NCBI RefSeq assembly: GCF_000972845.2
Contig: NC_040021.1
Coordinates: 7,607,291 to 7,671,290 of the forward strand
Direction of reading: 5' to 3'
DNA length: 64,000 nt
Source of the DNA: Larimichthys crocea
Taxonomy: Eukaryota > Chordata > Actinopteri > Sciaenidae
Shown here piece by piece: positions 1 through 19,700 of this stretch (the first letter of the stretch is position 1; each line of letters starts with the position of its first letter). The position numbers and the translations under genes were made by a program. Below the pieces are notes generated by a model. It saw nothing but the letters and a program-made list of their open reading frames with translations. It did not search any database and had not been told where the DNA came from.

Positions 1-464
1 ATAGAAAGTCTTCACACAAGTCTATATTTAAGAGTATTTCAGTTTAAATGCCTTGAAATGAAAAAGTGAGGTTCTCCTGTACATTTAAATAATTTCAAAT
101 AAAAAAGGGATACATTCAAAGCACTCACCATAATGATGCTTTGCTTGCAGAACATTTAACTAATGATCACCATATTCATTTTTAAAAATAAGCTGAAAGT
201 TTGGGGCTGCATGGCTCCAAGACTTTACACTGGTTTAAGTTTGCGACTACAAGCAAGTTCTAGTGCCGACATCTGCAGTCCATGTGGGGGTTGAGAGCAT
301 CTGGTATGTTCCCTCATGATTTCAGAGTTTATAATTCAACAAAAACACAGTAAATGATCCACAATCTGCAACAAAACCCCCTGAAGACTGTAGGTGCCCC
401 TTACTGAGGAACTAGAACAAGGGTTAATGGTGGGGAAAGGGTCTTGTGTGTCTCTCTGTCCTAC

Positions 465-3400
465 CGCACAGGGTCTCCCTGAATTTGGAGGTGAGCTTCT
501 CGATAACACCGTAAGTCTCCACATAGAAGACGTGGTCCTCCAGAGGGATGCTGGCCATCTGTCTCAAGGAGGTCATGTCGGCACGGTCCACCCCGACAGC
601 GTAGATCTCGATGCCTGTGGCCCGAGCTGCAGCAGACACTTCTTCCACCTGGTCTTGAGGTCTCCCGTCTGTCACAATGATGGCCACCTTTGAGATCTTC
701 CTGGAGCGAGGACGGGCTCCAGATGGCTCGGTGAAGGCGTCATTCACAGCGGTCTTGATGGCGAGTCCGGTCATGGTGCCAGCTGCCAACGGCTCGATGC
801 GGGAGATGGCTTTCTTCATGTCGGGCTTGTTGAAGTGGTGTTTGAGCAGGAACTCAATCTTGACTGTGCTGGCGTAGTTGACCACAGCTACTCTGGTGGC
901 GTCAGCGCCCACGTCCAATGTGTCGACCATGTCAGCCAGGAATATCTTCACCTTCTCAAACTCACCAGGACGTACACTGCGAGAGCTGTCAATGATGAAG
1001 ACCAGGTCCAGGGGACGACTCCTGCACTGAGACTCTGTCTCTGGTGATCAACCAAACGATGGCGGGATTAAGTCCATTTTACACTAAACCACTTCAGTTC
1101 ATCACTCAGAGAAACAGTGAAGCATGTTGGTTACACAGTGAGAGTAATACAGTTAACAATCAGGGACAAAACACAGGACACTTTGGGATGCGCAATACAC
1201 GTTCCCATAGTAACAAAAGGAAACTGTTGCGCATCACTGAGGTGGTAAAATAAAAGGTCGTGTATCAGGTGAAATAATATAGTATGCCACACCACATACT
1301 GCATCATTTCAGTGTTTCAACAGTCCATCAGAGACGTAATCACAGGACGTATCCTTTTATCTCATTTTCCCTGAAGGAAAAGGACGTTTGATGACCACGT
1401 GTAAAAAGTGACATCACACCAAAAAAGATGGAGACAGTGTTAGGGAGCCCTGCCTGTCCAATCACACACACATATACTAAACTACATTTCTGCAGTTTAG
1501 TGTCAGATCCTCTCTGCTTTCATTAATCGCTGTCCACATCTCAGATTGTTTCATAAATTCAAATAAGATAGATAATGAAGTGAATTTGTCTTTTTTTTAG
1601 AAAGCTACTTATTGTCTACCACCAATAAAAATATATCAATAGTTCAATATTTTGAGACTTTGATGAAAAGAACAATACTTTTATGTCTGTGCACTAAATA
1701 AACTAAAGCTTTCCATCGTTAGCTTTGCTTAGTGCAAAGAGAGACCTGGCCAGAAATGGCAGCCTAAGATAGACATCACATAGTTATATAATAACACACA
1801 TCATTAATTTAAAATAATCACATATAATGCAACAAAACAGGACCAGAGATTCATCAACCTCGACTGTTTAAAACATCGTTTTAAATTATGATCCTTGCTC
1901 ATGTAAGTGTTGAGTCTCGTGAGCTTTAGAGATGACGTTGGATAGATTTTGTTACCTCTGTCAGGCTGTTTGCCCCAGTTTACAGTCTTCGTGCTAAGAC
2001 AGGCTAACAGTGTGTTTGCAGCAGCTTTGCATTTAAAGCACAGACATAAGCGTAATATCGATCTTCTTATCTCGCTCTCAGCAAGAAAGAGGGTAAGCAT
2101 ATTTCACAATTTTTTCCTCCTTCAAATAAAATTAAATCTCCTTTAAGTGGCTTTAAGTTTTTTTTATATTTCTATTCTCTCTCTCAAAGTGAAACAAAAC
2201 AGATCTGACCTGTGAAAACATGGAGGAGTATTGGTTGGGTTGGAAAGCAAACCTGACTGGTAATATTCTACCTGTCTCCACAGCACTGATGGTGGTGATG
2301 AAGCCGCTTTGGGTACTGACCGGTAGCGTCACAGGAGCGGTGGTCTCCACTGGCGCCACAGTGGTCACCAACACTGGCATGATGGTTGTCAGCGGTGCTA
2401 CTGTAGTTGCTGGCAGAGTTGGCAGCACTGTTGGCTCTGGTAGAGGTGGAAGTGTAGGGAGGTGTACCACAGGTGGTGTTGGTACTGTTGGGTCTGACTT
2501 TGTTGGGCATGGACCTTTGAATTTGTAAGGGAACGGGCCTTTGAACCTTTGATGGGGGTGTTGAACTACTGGTGGAGATAGGCCTTTGTATATATGGTGC
2601 ATATGTGGTGCCACTGGCCCTTTGAATCTGTGGTGAAAGGGTGGCATGGGTACTGAGGGTCTGTGGTAAGTCACCGGAGGAGATAGAGGAATAGGTCGAT
2701 ACACTACCGGTGGAGGGATCCTTGGTGGCTGGTAGTGGTAGTGATACCCTCCTCTATACGTGTAATCACTTCTGTGAACTACAGCGCCACCAGAAAGGAA
2801 AAGTGATAGAGAACATTAGTAGGTTGAAAGTCGGTAAACAGGAAAGTTGTGTAAGTTGACATTGTAAAGTACGTTGTAGTGAAATGTACAACAACTTTTG
2901 ATTTTCTTGGGAACACAGACAAATTATTAGTTGAAGCATGAGAGTAAGTTCAGCCAACTGGGTTTGTTTGCAACAAGCTGGGATTATCCCCGAATAGTGC
3001 TTGTGAAACACCCAGTCAAGAATTTCAGATTTCATGCATGTTGTGTTTGAGAAAAGTGCAAAATCCTGTTAGATTACATATTTATAATATAAATATCAGA
3101 ATCAGAAATTAAATATTCAGAATATTTTATTTAGGAACTGTTTTAAAATGTAATTGACTTAATGAATGACTTAAACTACAAAACTAGTGAGATTCAAAAA
3201 GTCTAATGTGGCTTAAAATCAGTAGTGGAATCTAATGTAAGTACATTTACTTTACTTCAGCCCTTCAATTATATGCATTTATACTTCTACTTCCCATTTC
3301 AGATGGAAATATTGTACTTTTTACTGCACTACACTGATTAATAACTCTGCATCAACATCATTTTACACACAAAAACTTATTTAAAGTGAGCTCCACCTCT

Positions 3401-4209
3401 AAAATGCTGCTTACACATCCTGCAGATAATATACTGTTTAATAACATACTTCAATACTGAAAGGTAATTTTCCACATTTTTTTTAACTTTTAACTTTTCT
3501 GGTAAGACTTTACGCTTCATTAAAGTAAATTTTGTTTGTCAAAAGGTAGAAGAAGTATTTAAATCTTAAGTAAAACATGTAAAAATACTTCATTATGAGC
3601 AGTATAAAACTTTAATTGACTAAAAGAACAGAAGTATTACCAGGAGAATGCACTCAAAGTACTCTACACTCTACACTACGCACATTTGTATTCATATATC
3701 AGCCTTTTTAAGTTCATTTAATATTAAAATATTTCTGAGACCTCTTTGGACCTGAAATAGTTTTTAAATAGAGAAATTTAGAAGTGAAATGTCTCTGTCT
3801 GCTAAAAACTAGAGAGAACTAGAGGTCTCGGTAGATACTGCTTTTTTATTTTTCAAATCTCTAGCAAATCATTTAATAACCGTGTATGCTTTTAAAAAAA
3901 ATGTAATGTAGAAGAATAAAGTAAGATATATAAGTTCCTAGAATAAATAAATAAATAAATATACTTCTCCCACCACTGCTAGAAAGTACAAACTATTTCA
4001 GAAACAATATTTGAACAAAATCTTTAGTTTCAGTCAAACTTACTTGCTGGATTCAGGGTCCTGGTCGGTGGTCGGCCATTATTTCTTGTCTGTGCGTAGC
4101 TTTGTGCGGCGATCATGTGCGGGTCTACCGCACCGTGGTGGTATGTGGCCAGAACATCAGACAGCAGCAGCGCGCTGCAGTACAGCAGGCAGAGGAAAGA
4201 CTTCATCAT
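465..4209 (-). CDS. matn3: matrilin-3, 5' part (signal peptide, Pro/Thr-rich exon, vWA domain)
   Basis: Secreted cartilage matrix adaptor. Three exons are readable: 4044-4209, 2272-2778 and 465-1034, all joined in phase 1. Exon 1 begins [21 protein letters not shown], a clear signal peptide. I start at the ATG at 4207-4209 because the longer frame puts about 32 polar residues before it. Exon 2 (169 codons) is rich in Pro, His and Thr and is absent from human MATN3. Exon 3 begins [18 protein letters not shown], so the MIDAS DxSxS is intact, and continues with VAVVNYAST and [11 protein letters not shown], the matrilin vWA signature closest to MATN3. It ends ETLCG at the phase-1 junction expected before EGF modules. 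EGF and coiled-coil exons must lie left of position 1; none is visible in 1-464. The neighbour laptm4a supports the identity. Whether this is the matn3a or matn3b ohnolog cannot be told here. Confidence 0.9.
1035..2271 (-). other. matn3 intron 2
   Basis: Intron between the Pro/Thr-rich exon and the vWA exon, AT-rich. I see no gene, RNA or recognisable repeat. The intron left of the vWA exon (1-464) is likewise featureless. Confidence 0.75.
2272..2778 (-). other. matn3: matn3 exon 2: Pro/His/Thr-rich, FKGP-repeat linker exon
   Basis: The first half is Pro/His/Tyr-rich with four KG repeats ([30 protein letters not shown]). The second half is Thr/Pro/Val-rich and mucin-like ([22 protein letters not shown]). 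Both splice sites are good: a pyrimidine tract then tag at 2779-2780, and gtagaa at the donor. The length of 507 nt is symmetric (phase 1-1), so the exon can be skipped without a frameshift. I recall that zebrafish matrilins have Pro/Ser/Thr-rich segments in some splice forms; that is memory, not checked. Confidence 0.85.
2779..4043 (-). other. matn3 intron 1
   Basis: AT-rich intron. A stretch around 3230-3660 (repeated 'agtaaaatact', 'gtacttt' words) looks like degenerate interspersed repeat. No coding potential. Confidence 0.7.
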
Positions 4210-5402
4210 ATGTGCACACAGGGGTCCTCTCTGGTGGTCTGTCAGCCTGCTCTCGGTCTCTGAGGGTCCTTGGCTCAGCTCAGCAAGGGGTCTGACCGCC
4301 TCCACATATGAGGGGCTTATGAGTCCAGCACGTCAAACGGTCTGCCCAATCCAAAGGTGGGACTTGACCTTCAGGCCACGTAGAAGACGGTATGGAGGAC
4401 GGTATAGAAACTGTCTGTCCATGTAAACAGGAACTTACAGGTCGAGGTTCTGACATGAAATAGTAGGATCAACACAGGTGTTACTGGTGACACTGTGTTT
4501 CAAAGCTTTGTCCACTGTTAGATATAACATGAGGTGGAGTAATGCTTGTCCTTATTTATTTGTTGGCCTAAAAAAATAGTCAAATTGAGTCTGAAATCAG
4601 CTTATAGAATAAAGTAGCTTAACTCTAAATACATTACAAAATAAAATGAAATGCTTCAGCACTGTTGGTGATTTGGGAAGTTGAGATTAAAGGTGTGACG
4701 ATTTGAAATATTCTACAGGCTAATTCACAGTCCTGATAAAAACAGCAATATGTTGATTAAGTCAGAAAGACAGCGAGTTACATTACTGTGTAAAACCTTT
4801 GTCACATTTGTTACCTTTTGTAAAAATCATTTTTTGCATCCAGTGTTACAGGTATTTCCCCCCATGATACAGGACTGATTCTAGAAAACTTTAATATGTT
4901 TTAATGTTTGTACAAAACTTGGGAAGAAAGTTCTAAAACTCAAAGATTTAATTTCTTTGAATGCTTTTAAAAGTTTAACAGTCATAATGTATTGGTTCTT
5001 AGTTTGTGCTGCTGGCTGTCTTGACCAGGACTCCCTTAAAAAAAGATTTTAAATCCCAATGGGGCCTTTAACAGTTAAATACAAATCCTTTTATCCAGCT
5101 TGATCAACTTCACCATACTGAAACTTCTTAATAGTCCACTCTCTCAGTTTTCATTCTCATTTCAGAATGTCATTTGTATGTATTCTAGACCTCGTGATCA
5201 GCAGCTGACAAAACAATTTCACCTCCAGAACAGCTGTTTTCAGCCATTGATGAAAACTACCATTTTTGTAACATTTCCATTTCCATGACAACTGCTAATG
5301 AAAATCATGTGATATCATCTCCATCTTCTAAAATCTAAAATTCACCTCTGCGTATTTTAAAAAGGAACAAAGGAGTCATGACGGCATAAATGTTCTGAAA
5401 CG
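4210..5402. other. matn3 5' flank and spacer to laptm4a 3' end
   Basis: Holds the matn3 5'UTR and promoter on the minus strand, with no TATA box I could place, then AT-rich spacer. Short ORFs here have no recognisable domains. Confidence 0.6.
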
Positions 5403-5408
5403 TTTATT
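5403..5408 (-). terminator. polyadenylation signal of laptm4a
   Basis: tttatt on the plus strand is AATAAA on the minus strand, about 870 bases downstream of the laptm4a stop. The stretch 5403-6274 is therefore read as 3'UTR. It contains a GT-rich microsatellite near 6225-6250. Confidence 0.6.
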
Positions 5409-6274
5409 GAAGTCAAATTTTTCCACTAGGATAAAATCATATTACTAGTAAAGTAATGGGAGGGGCAGGGGGGGGGCTTGTTGATAAGCATGCAACTACT
5501 AATGTTCACAAGACCAGCTGTTTGCTCCAGATGTCAGGAGAGAAAGAAGCAGAGAATATGATTCATCACCAGTGCCCTCTGCAGTCTCTCTCCACCCGTC
5601 TCAGCTGGAACACTATTCACTAGCTTTGCTAACACATCAGGGCAGCAGGAAGTGATGAAAATGTCAGGGGGTGGTGGTGGTGAACTGAACCACGGCAAAG
5701 CTAAATAAATAACAGACAAAAGTGCTACAGACTCCATCCAAGACTGAGCAGGAATAGTCTAGATCTTAATAATTAGGGGCGGGAAAGTAACACAATTCAA
5801 CAATAAGAGCTATAATAAGTGGATTGTCGTAATAGTTTTTCTTTTTACACTTCATATATCAATCTATAGATAGGATGGTGCTGGAGCGATGAAAGCATTT
5901 CAAGCTATTTAATATTCACATGTATCCCTTTTTACTAAGACATAAAAAAAGGCCAGGGGTGGTGTTGGTGGTGCGACGGGGTGGGGGGGCTGGTAGCTTC
6001 TGTTGCTTTTCAAACATCACATTCATTCATTCAGGTCTCCCATCGTTCTCCTCTCACACCTCCAGCTCTATAGACACTTCATAGAAATACAGACAACAGG
6101 GCTGAACAAAACATTTTCAGTGGCCTTACACATACACAGTAGGTTAGAAGGCAGGGTGGGAGGAAGCGAGAGGGGTAAAGGTGTTCAGAAACGGTGAGTG
6201 AGGGAAGGTAGGAATGCATATGGTAGTGTGTGTGTGTGCATGTGTAATGTGTGTTTTGGCAACAGGGCTGGTGC

Positions 6275-13893
<7,619 letters not shown>

Positions 13894-14126
13894 GTCCTCC
13901 ACAAGCGTAGGAAGAAACATCGGGAAAAAGCTGGTCGTGGTAAGGAGAGGAAAATCTTCTCAGCATCAACAGCGAACGAACACGAACCCGGAGGAACGCC
14001 CACCGCTTCCCCCGACTGACCTGCGCGACGCCGCGGATAAAAACAAACGCTCTGACGGAGAGGAAGGGGCGGGGCCTGTTCTTTGAGTGACAGGGCTCAG
14101 AACCAATAGACGCGAAGAAGTTTATT

Positions 14127-14338
14127 AAATTAGATTATACTTTATTCATCCCACCACGGGGAAATTTACTTGTTACAGCAGCAGAGGAAAGTGTAGCATA
14201 CAAAAAAAAGCAGAAAAGAAAAAAAAAAAACTCACAATAAACAGACAGAAATTAAACAGACAGAAATATCTATAACCGACACAATAAACACGAAAAACAA
14301 TCAACCTTCAAAACAGAAAAGTACTGAGGATAAAAGTG
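14127..14338 (-). mobile_element. truncated LINE 3' end, copy A
   Basis: Begins 'attagattatactttattc' and 'cccaccacggggaaat', the reverse complement of a non-LTR 3' end (toggggaaat/aataaagt type). It is followed directly, in the same orientation, by copy B, with which it shares about 200 bases from the terminus inward. Confidence 0.65.
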
Positions 14339-14960
14339 ATTAGATTAGATTAGATATACTTTATTCATCCCACCACGGGGAAATGTACTTGTCACAGCAG
14401 CAGAGGAAAGTGTAGCATACACTACAGTATTAGAAAAAAGTAGAAAAGGCAAAATATATATATATATAACCTACACAATAAACACATCAACCTTCAAAAC
14501 AGACAAGTACTGAGGATAAAAGTGGCATGATATATAAAAGAGTATTGTAATGTAAAGTGACCATAGTGTAAGAAATATTGCAAAGAAAGTGACCATGATA
14601 CAAATAATAATATTATGATGGGATGTAATAGTAAGATGTGTGTAGGATTTAATGTCACCTAGCAGTTAAGTTTGTCCTCTCCCTCCAAGTATATAGGAAA
14701 AACTCTGGCTAGTGCATATCTAGATCAGTGTTTGGATTGTCTGTTTTGGGCTACTGTATAAAAATGTCAGTTCAACAATCCAATAATGAATATTGTATTC
14801 CATTCCTGCCAGTAGAAACTCCTGAATCTTACACAGTTGACCTTTAAAGAGTCTGTCAGCTGTTGGAATGAAGGACCTGTGGTCGAGCTCCTTCTTACAT
14901 GGTGGGAGTAGCGATCTGTTGCTGAAAGAGCTGGTTGTTTCGCCCCCCACAATGCAGGGG
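14339..14960 (-). mobile_element. truncated LINE 3' end, copy B with reverse-transcriptase tail remnant
   Basis: Starts with (gatta)n and the same 3' end as copy A but extends further. The minus-strand reading 14767-14952 and its neighbouring frame contain ELDHRSFIPTADRLF, resembling the 'K.SFIP.A..LFN' C-terminal tail of fish CR1/L2-type reverse transcriptases. The frames are broken. The exact LINE family is not assigned. Confidence 0.6.
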
Positions 14961-15150
14961 GTGAGGGGTAATTGAATTATTTGCAAATTAGTTTATTTAA
15001 TAATGTACCACCATTACTGCAACGCAAAGCAAATTATAAGAGAACACTTACATGGCTTACCCAATCTTGTAGCCTCTTCTCACAGAGGGGCCATGTTGCA
15101 TTTAAAATAACATTGTACATAATCAAGTTAGCTCAAAATAATTACTGTCA

Positions 15151-15190
15151 GGGCGGCGTTTAACTCAGTTGGTAGAGCAGCTGCGGAGGA
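15151..15190 (+). repeat. tRNA-like 5' half (SINE head remnant)
   Basis: 'ggcggcgtttaactcag' followed by 'ttggtagagcagctgcg' resembles a tRNA D-arm/box A. No anticodon arm or box B follows, so it is not a functional tRNA gene; most likely a fragment of a tRNA-derived SINE. Confidence 0.4.
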
Positions 15191-15204
15191 TGTTAGCAAA
15201 GATG

Positions 15205-15410
15205 ACATCCATCATGAACAACTCCTCTCACCCCCTGCGTAAGACTGCGGAGGTCTTAAACAGCTGACAGCTTAATCAGCAGACTGCTACTCCCACCATG
15301 TAAGAAGAGGAGTGCTTCCTCTGTATATTTATTACATCTTGTGTATGCTGCTGTGACAAGTGATTTTCCCCACTGTGGGATCATTTGTCTATCTTATCTT
15401 CAAGCAATTA
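15205..15410 (+). mobile_element. LINE 3' end, same family as 14339-14960, opposite strand
   Basis: Shares 'ctcaccccctgc' and 'gctactcccaccatgtaag' with the reverse complement of copy B. It ends 'gtgacaagtgattttcccc', then 'actgtgggatcat' and a (tctta) tail. Internally deleted. Confidence 0.6.
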
Positions 15411-15799
15411 CCTACTAAACAATACACAATCCTCAAAGAGTGAGCTCATTAGTGCCGTGGGGCACATCCTGTGTGAATGCATCTGCGATGACTGATAAAC
15501 TATTTCCTCGTGCCATCACTCTCATCAACAGTTAAATCAGCCATGTGATGTCAGAACAGTTCCTGAAACAAGCACTCCAATACTCAGCTGCATTATGTGT
15601 CCCAGTAACAGTGACTGTGAGCACACACAATAGCACAACCTCTAAGTGGAATGCAGGTTTCATGAATATACATGTGAGTTATCGCAGTCCATATCGTCTT
15701 ATTGTCATATGTATGTTATCATCTGGATGGCGATACGGTGCTGCCTCAGAGCAAGGTTTCCTGGAGCATGCATGTTCGCATGTGGGCCCTGTACAGATA

Positions 15800-15985
15800 C
15801 TGGATACACAAATTGGTGACTCTACCTGTAGTTGTAAATGTGAGTGTGAATGGTTGTTTGTCTCTATGTGACTTGTCCAGAGCTTCTCACGCCTCTCGCC
15901 CAAAGTCAGCTGAGATAGGCTCCAGCCCCGCTGTGAGAGTGATGGGGATAAGCGATTACAGAAAATGGATGAATGGATATATGCT
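15800..15985 (+). repeat. teleost SINE-like tail
   Basis: Contains 'gtgagtgtgaatggttgt', 'cacgcctctcgcccaaagt', 'gataggctccagcccc' and 'gcgattacagaaaatgga', the familiar 3' part of a very abundant fish interspersed repeat. The same motifs occur at 40585-40735. Confidence 0.6.
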
Positions 15986-16788
15986 CATATAACATAATAC
16001 ACTGAGGATTAAAATGGGTGTAAAGATCATTTATTAACAATTACGCAATACAAAAACTGCACACATTTAGATGAGATTACATTTAAAATTGTAGCAGCTA
16101 ATCATCATCAGTAATCATTATTTACATTTAATATACAGCCTCAGTTGAGTTTTCATTCAATTTATTTATTCACGTTACATTAATTATTTTGCTAACTAAA
16201 ATGGGGGATAACACTGAGGTTTCCCTACTTAACAGAGAGGATCAAATCACCTTGGTTCAAAATGCAGGACTGTCTAGGATTTTAGAAAATGCTGAGGTCA
16301 TTAGTCGTGCATGCAGCTTTATCTCTGTCCTATTCAAAGGTCTAGGTAAACTAGGACAGTGTGACACAGAGCCAAGCATGTAGCAATATAAAAGGACCAT
16401 AAAGCAAAATGGTATTCAGCCATCATTCATTTTGTTATCTACACCTGTGCCTGGTACAAAAATGTCTTCCATGAAAAAGGGTTATCGACTTCTTCATGTA
16501 TGACATTTCTGTACACTCACACTGTCCTGAGGAGAGATCTAAATCAGCATTGTAAAATATAGGCAACGGAATAGTTGTTAAATAAAATTAATTCTTCATT
16601 TTTTATTTAAAATATAAATAAATTATGAATGAAAAGCAGCAAAAAAATTGTGAGAATAACTGTTTTTCCTGATGCCCCTACCCTCCCTCTGAAAAATATG
16701 AGGAAAGTATAAATTTCCTGAAGCTCCCAAGGTACAAAAATGAACAATTAACAACTGGCAAAATGAAAACAAACATTGGTTTGGTTAA
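15986..16788. other. spacer and 3'UTR of the syndecan-like gene
   Basis: AT-rich. AATAAA on the minus strand (tttatt at 16602-16607, others at 16163 and 16030) are candidate polyadenylation signals, so the 3'UTR reaches at least to about 16600. A short plus-strand ORF at 16189-16383 shows no known domain. Confidence 0.5.
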
Positions 16789-19700
16789 TTAAACAACTTC
16801 TTCCCTGCTGGGTCGATGATAATCTTCAACTGAAGCCCTCTGCTGGCCCAGAATGTATCCTTCATCATCTTTCTTCTGCCATTTGTAGATTAATATTGTT
16901 GCCAGTGAAGCAGCGAGTATTGCTCCTGTTACTCCTCCTGCAATAACACCTGCAGACATAAACACAAATTATTAAACACAAATTCATTGTCTCACTCTGG
17001 CAAATTCAGTAGTTAATTAAGTACCGGCAAAGATTTCTTTTCTCTCCAACAGACTCTTGCTGTTTGCCATGACACCATATCCTGATCCAACGTCCATTAC
17101 AGGCCACTGTGTTTCGTCAAAGGTGATGACTGAAGAATCCTGAAGACAAAAGAAGGAACAGCTGCATAACTTTATTTCCTGCTCTGACATCCACATTATA
17201 AAGGCAAAGAAATGGTGAGGCTCATATAAATTAGTCATGTGCAATGCCGTACGTGGAAAGTATTCTTGGTTCCACCTCCTGCGTTTTCTGCAAATACTCG
17301 GACATCGTTGATGTCTGGGCGATCCTTGGTGTTCGTTTCATCTGGTGAGATCACAAATGGAGAGTACAAAAGATATTCTGTATGACACAAGCAACAGATA
17401 CAATGTTAAGTGGATGATAATCATGCTTGGTTCGTGGTACTCAGCATTACCTTGTTCTGACAAATCCCCTGAACCTGAACCAGAAATTTCCTGGAGGTCT
17501 CCTGATCCCTCCAAGTCTTTAGGAAGGGCAGAAAACTAATTGAATGGAGAAAAAAAATGGGGTGAGGATATTCAAAGATGCAGACCACTGCTGATTTTCA
17601 GCATCACAATAATATTTCCTGTCTTATTATCAGACATACGAAAACAGACAAGAGGTGAAGCAAAGTTTATTTGTTAAAGGTACCTTCCTTAAGAGGGCAA
17701 TAAAGAAATGAATTGGGTGCAAAGTTCCACTGAAGTAACACAATCTCTGACAAACCCATAATGATGCACATTGTTATCAACAATAAAGTACAATGAGTAA
17801 AGAATTTAGCCTGGATTAAATGGAAATGTATCTTCACCCATTTGACACAGCAGTAAAAGACAAAAAAAGCTTTTGTTGGTCATCTGGACTTCATAAAGCA
17901 TTCAGTTTGAAAACTATATTCACGAGCTTGATGGGCACAGAGGGTGAATACGCTCTAAAGATTGGCTACAGAGAGGTGGAGGAATTAAAACATTTGAAAA
18001 ACATGAAGGCTCTGCACATATAAAACAATCTGGAGTCATACTGAACAATCTTTCCAAGAAGATAAAATGTGCATTGTGCATTGCGTCTTTAGATTAGGGA
18101 TAGTATCTTGTTGCATACATGCTGTGTGTGCTAGTTGTGCACACTTTCCTAAAGCATAAAGAACAGCTGTGTTTAACTTGCAAATGACCCTAATTGACTA
18201 AAGCATTAGCTTTAAGTTCTAGATTTAACAGGTGCGGCAATAAAATGTTTTGTGCAGGAGGATGTGAAGCTTATTATTAACTATAATGTTATAAAGTTTC
18301 TTCTTTTTGTGAGAAATGTCTCTTGTTGGTTTGTTCCTTCTAGTGTTTGGATGTGTTTCCACCCGCAGTTTACACAGAGGTGAAGTTTCAAGTTCAAGTT
18401 TCAGGTTTGTTTTGTCACATGTAGGTTAACACGGGGTGAACAGTACAATGTGTTGGAGAAAAACAGCTCAGCTCAGCATGAGAGCACTAGTTGCGATAAC
18501 AGCACAAGACATAAAAGGATAAAAATACTAGAAATAAAATACACAATCAAATTTAAAGTGGAAAAACTGGAGTAATATAAAAAAACAAAAAACAAAACAG
18601 AATATGTTAAAAATGTGTACTATACACTATAAATGTAAGGTTGTTGTGTCAAGGATGTACAAGTATTAGAGAAGTATCACTGTATAAAGAGGTATGAATG
18701 TACTCTATAAATAGACATACTATTTAAATATATGAAAATTGAGCACTGACAGTAAAGTGACAAGTGGCAAAATAAATGATTTGAAGACACCACATCAATA
18801 AAAAAAATATACTTGATGGGTAATTTAGATTTTAATTCACCTGGATTCAGCAGATGCACCCAGATTTTCAGCTGGTGGAAAACTAAGTACTACTATAAGT
18901 ACTATATAAGTGCAATCTTAAAGTACTTATATTTTTATTTTATGCTACTCAATACTTTGATTTGACTTTCAAACATGTTGTAGATTATCTTTCCAACAGT
19001 ATTAAATAGTTGTACCTCTATAAGCCACATTAAAGTGAATGCATCAGAACCATTCAATAATACAATACAGTGCATGGGCGTTCATGCATATTGATTACTT
19101 TGGATAATTTAGGTACTTTTTTCCTGATAATACGACTGTGTTTTAAGATTTATTTTCACACTGTAATGTTGCAAAGTAATATAGTGTATATATATATAGG
19201 AACATGGTGGTAACAGGGTCATTATGCATAACAAGCACTTGTACCTTGATACTAAGTAAATGGTAATACTAATTTATCTACTTTTCTCATATTAAATGCA
19301 GGATTTTTACTTGTAATGGAGTATATTTTATATTTTGGTGTTTCTACTTTGAATACAACACACCAGCAGGGCTATAATGCAGATATCTAATGGTGGAACT
19401 ATCAAATATCCATAAAATGGATAAAGAAGTCGTTTTCTGCTCTAATTATATCATTTCTACTAAAAGTCTCAAACCCACGATGTGATTTCAGCAAGAGGTG
19501 TCAAAGCCACAAAACAGGAAGTGAAAAAAAATCATCTGCAGAAAGACTTGAATTAAAAATATCTTCCATTATCTGGATAAAATATCTACAACTAAATATC
19601 TACAACTGCAGGAGGGAAGATAATCTCTGCGGGAGCAGATAAGTGGCTCTTAATAAACTAAAAACAGATACGAGGGAGCAAATGTGCACATGAACACACT

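Noticed and set aside
4210..4305. Upstream in-frame ATG for matn3
   Set aside because: It would bury the signal peptide behind about 32 polar residues; [10 protein letters not shown] is the better start.
15151..15190. tRNA gene
   Set aside because: Only a D-arm-like 5' half is present; no anticodon stem, box B or acceptor closure.
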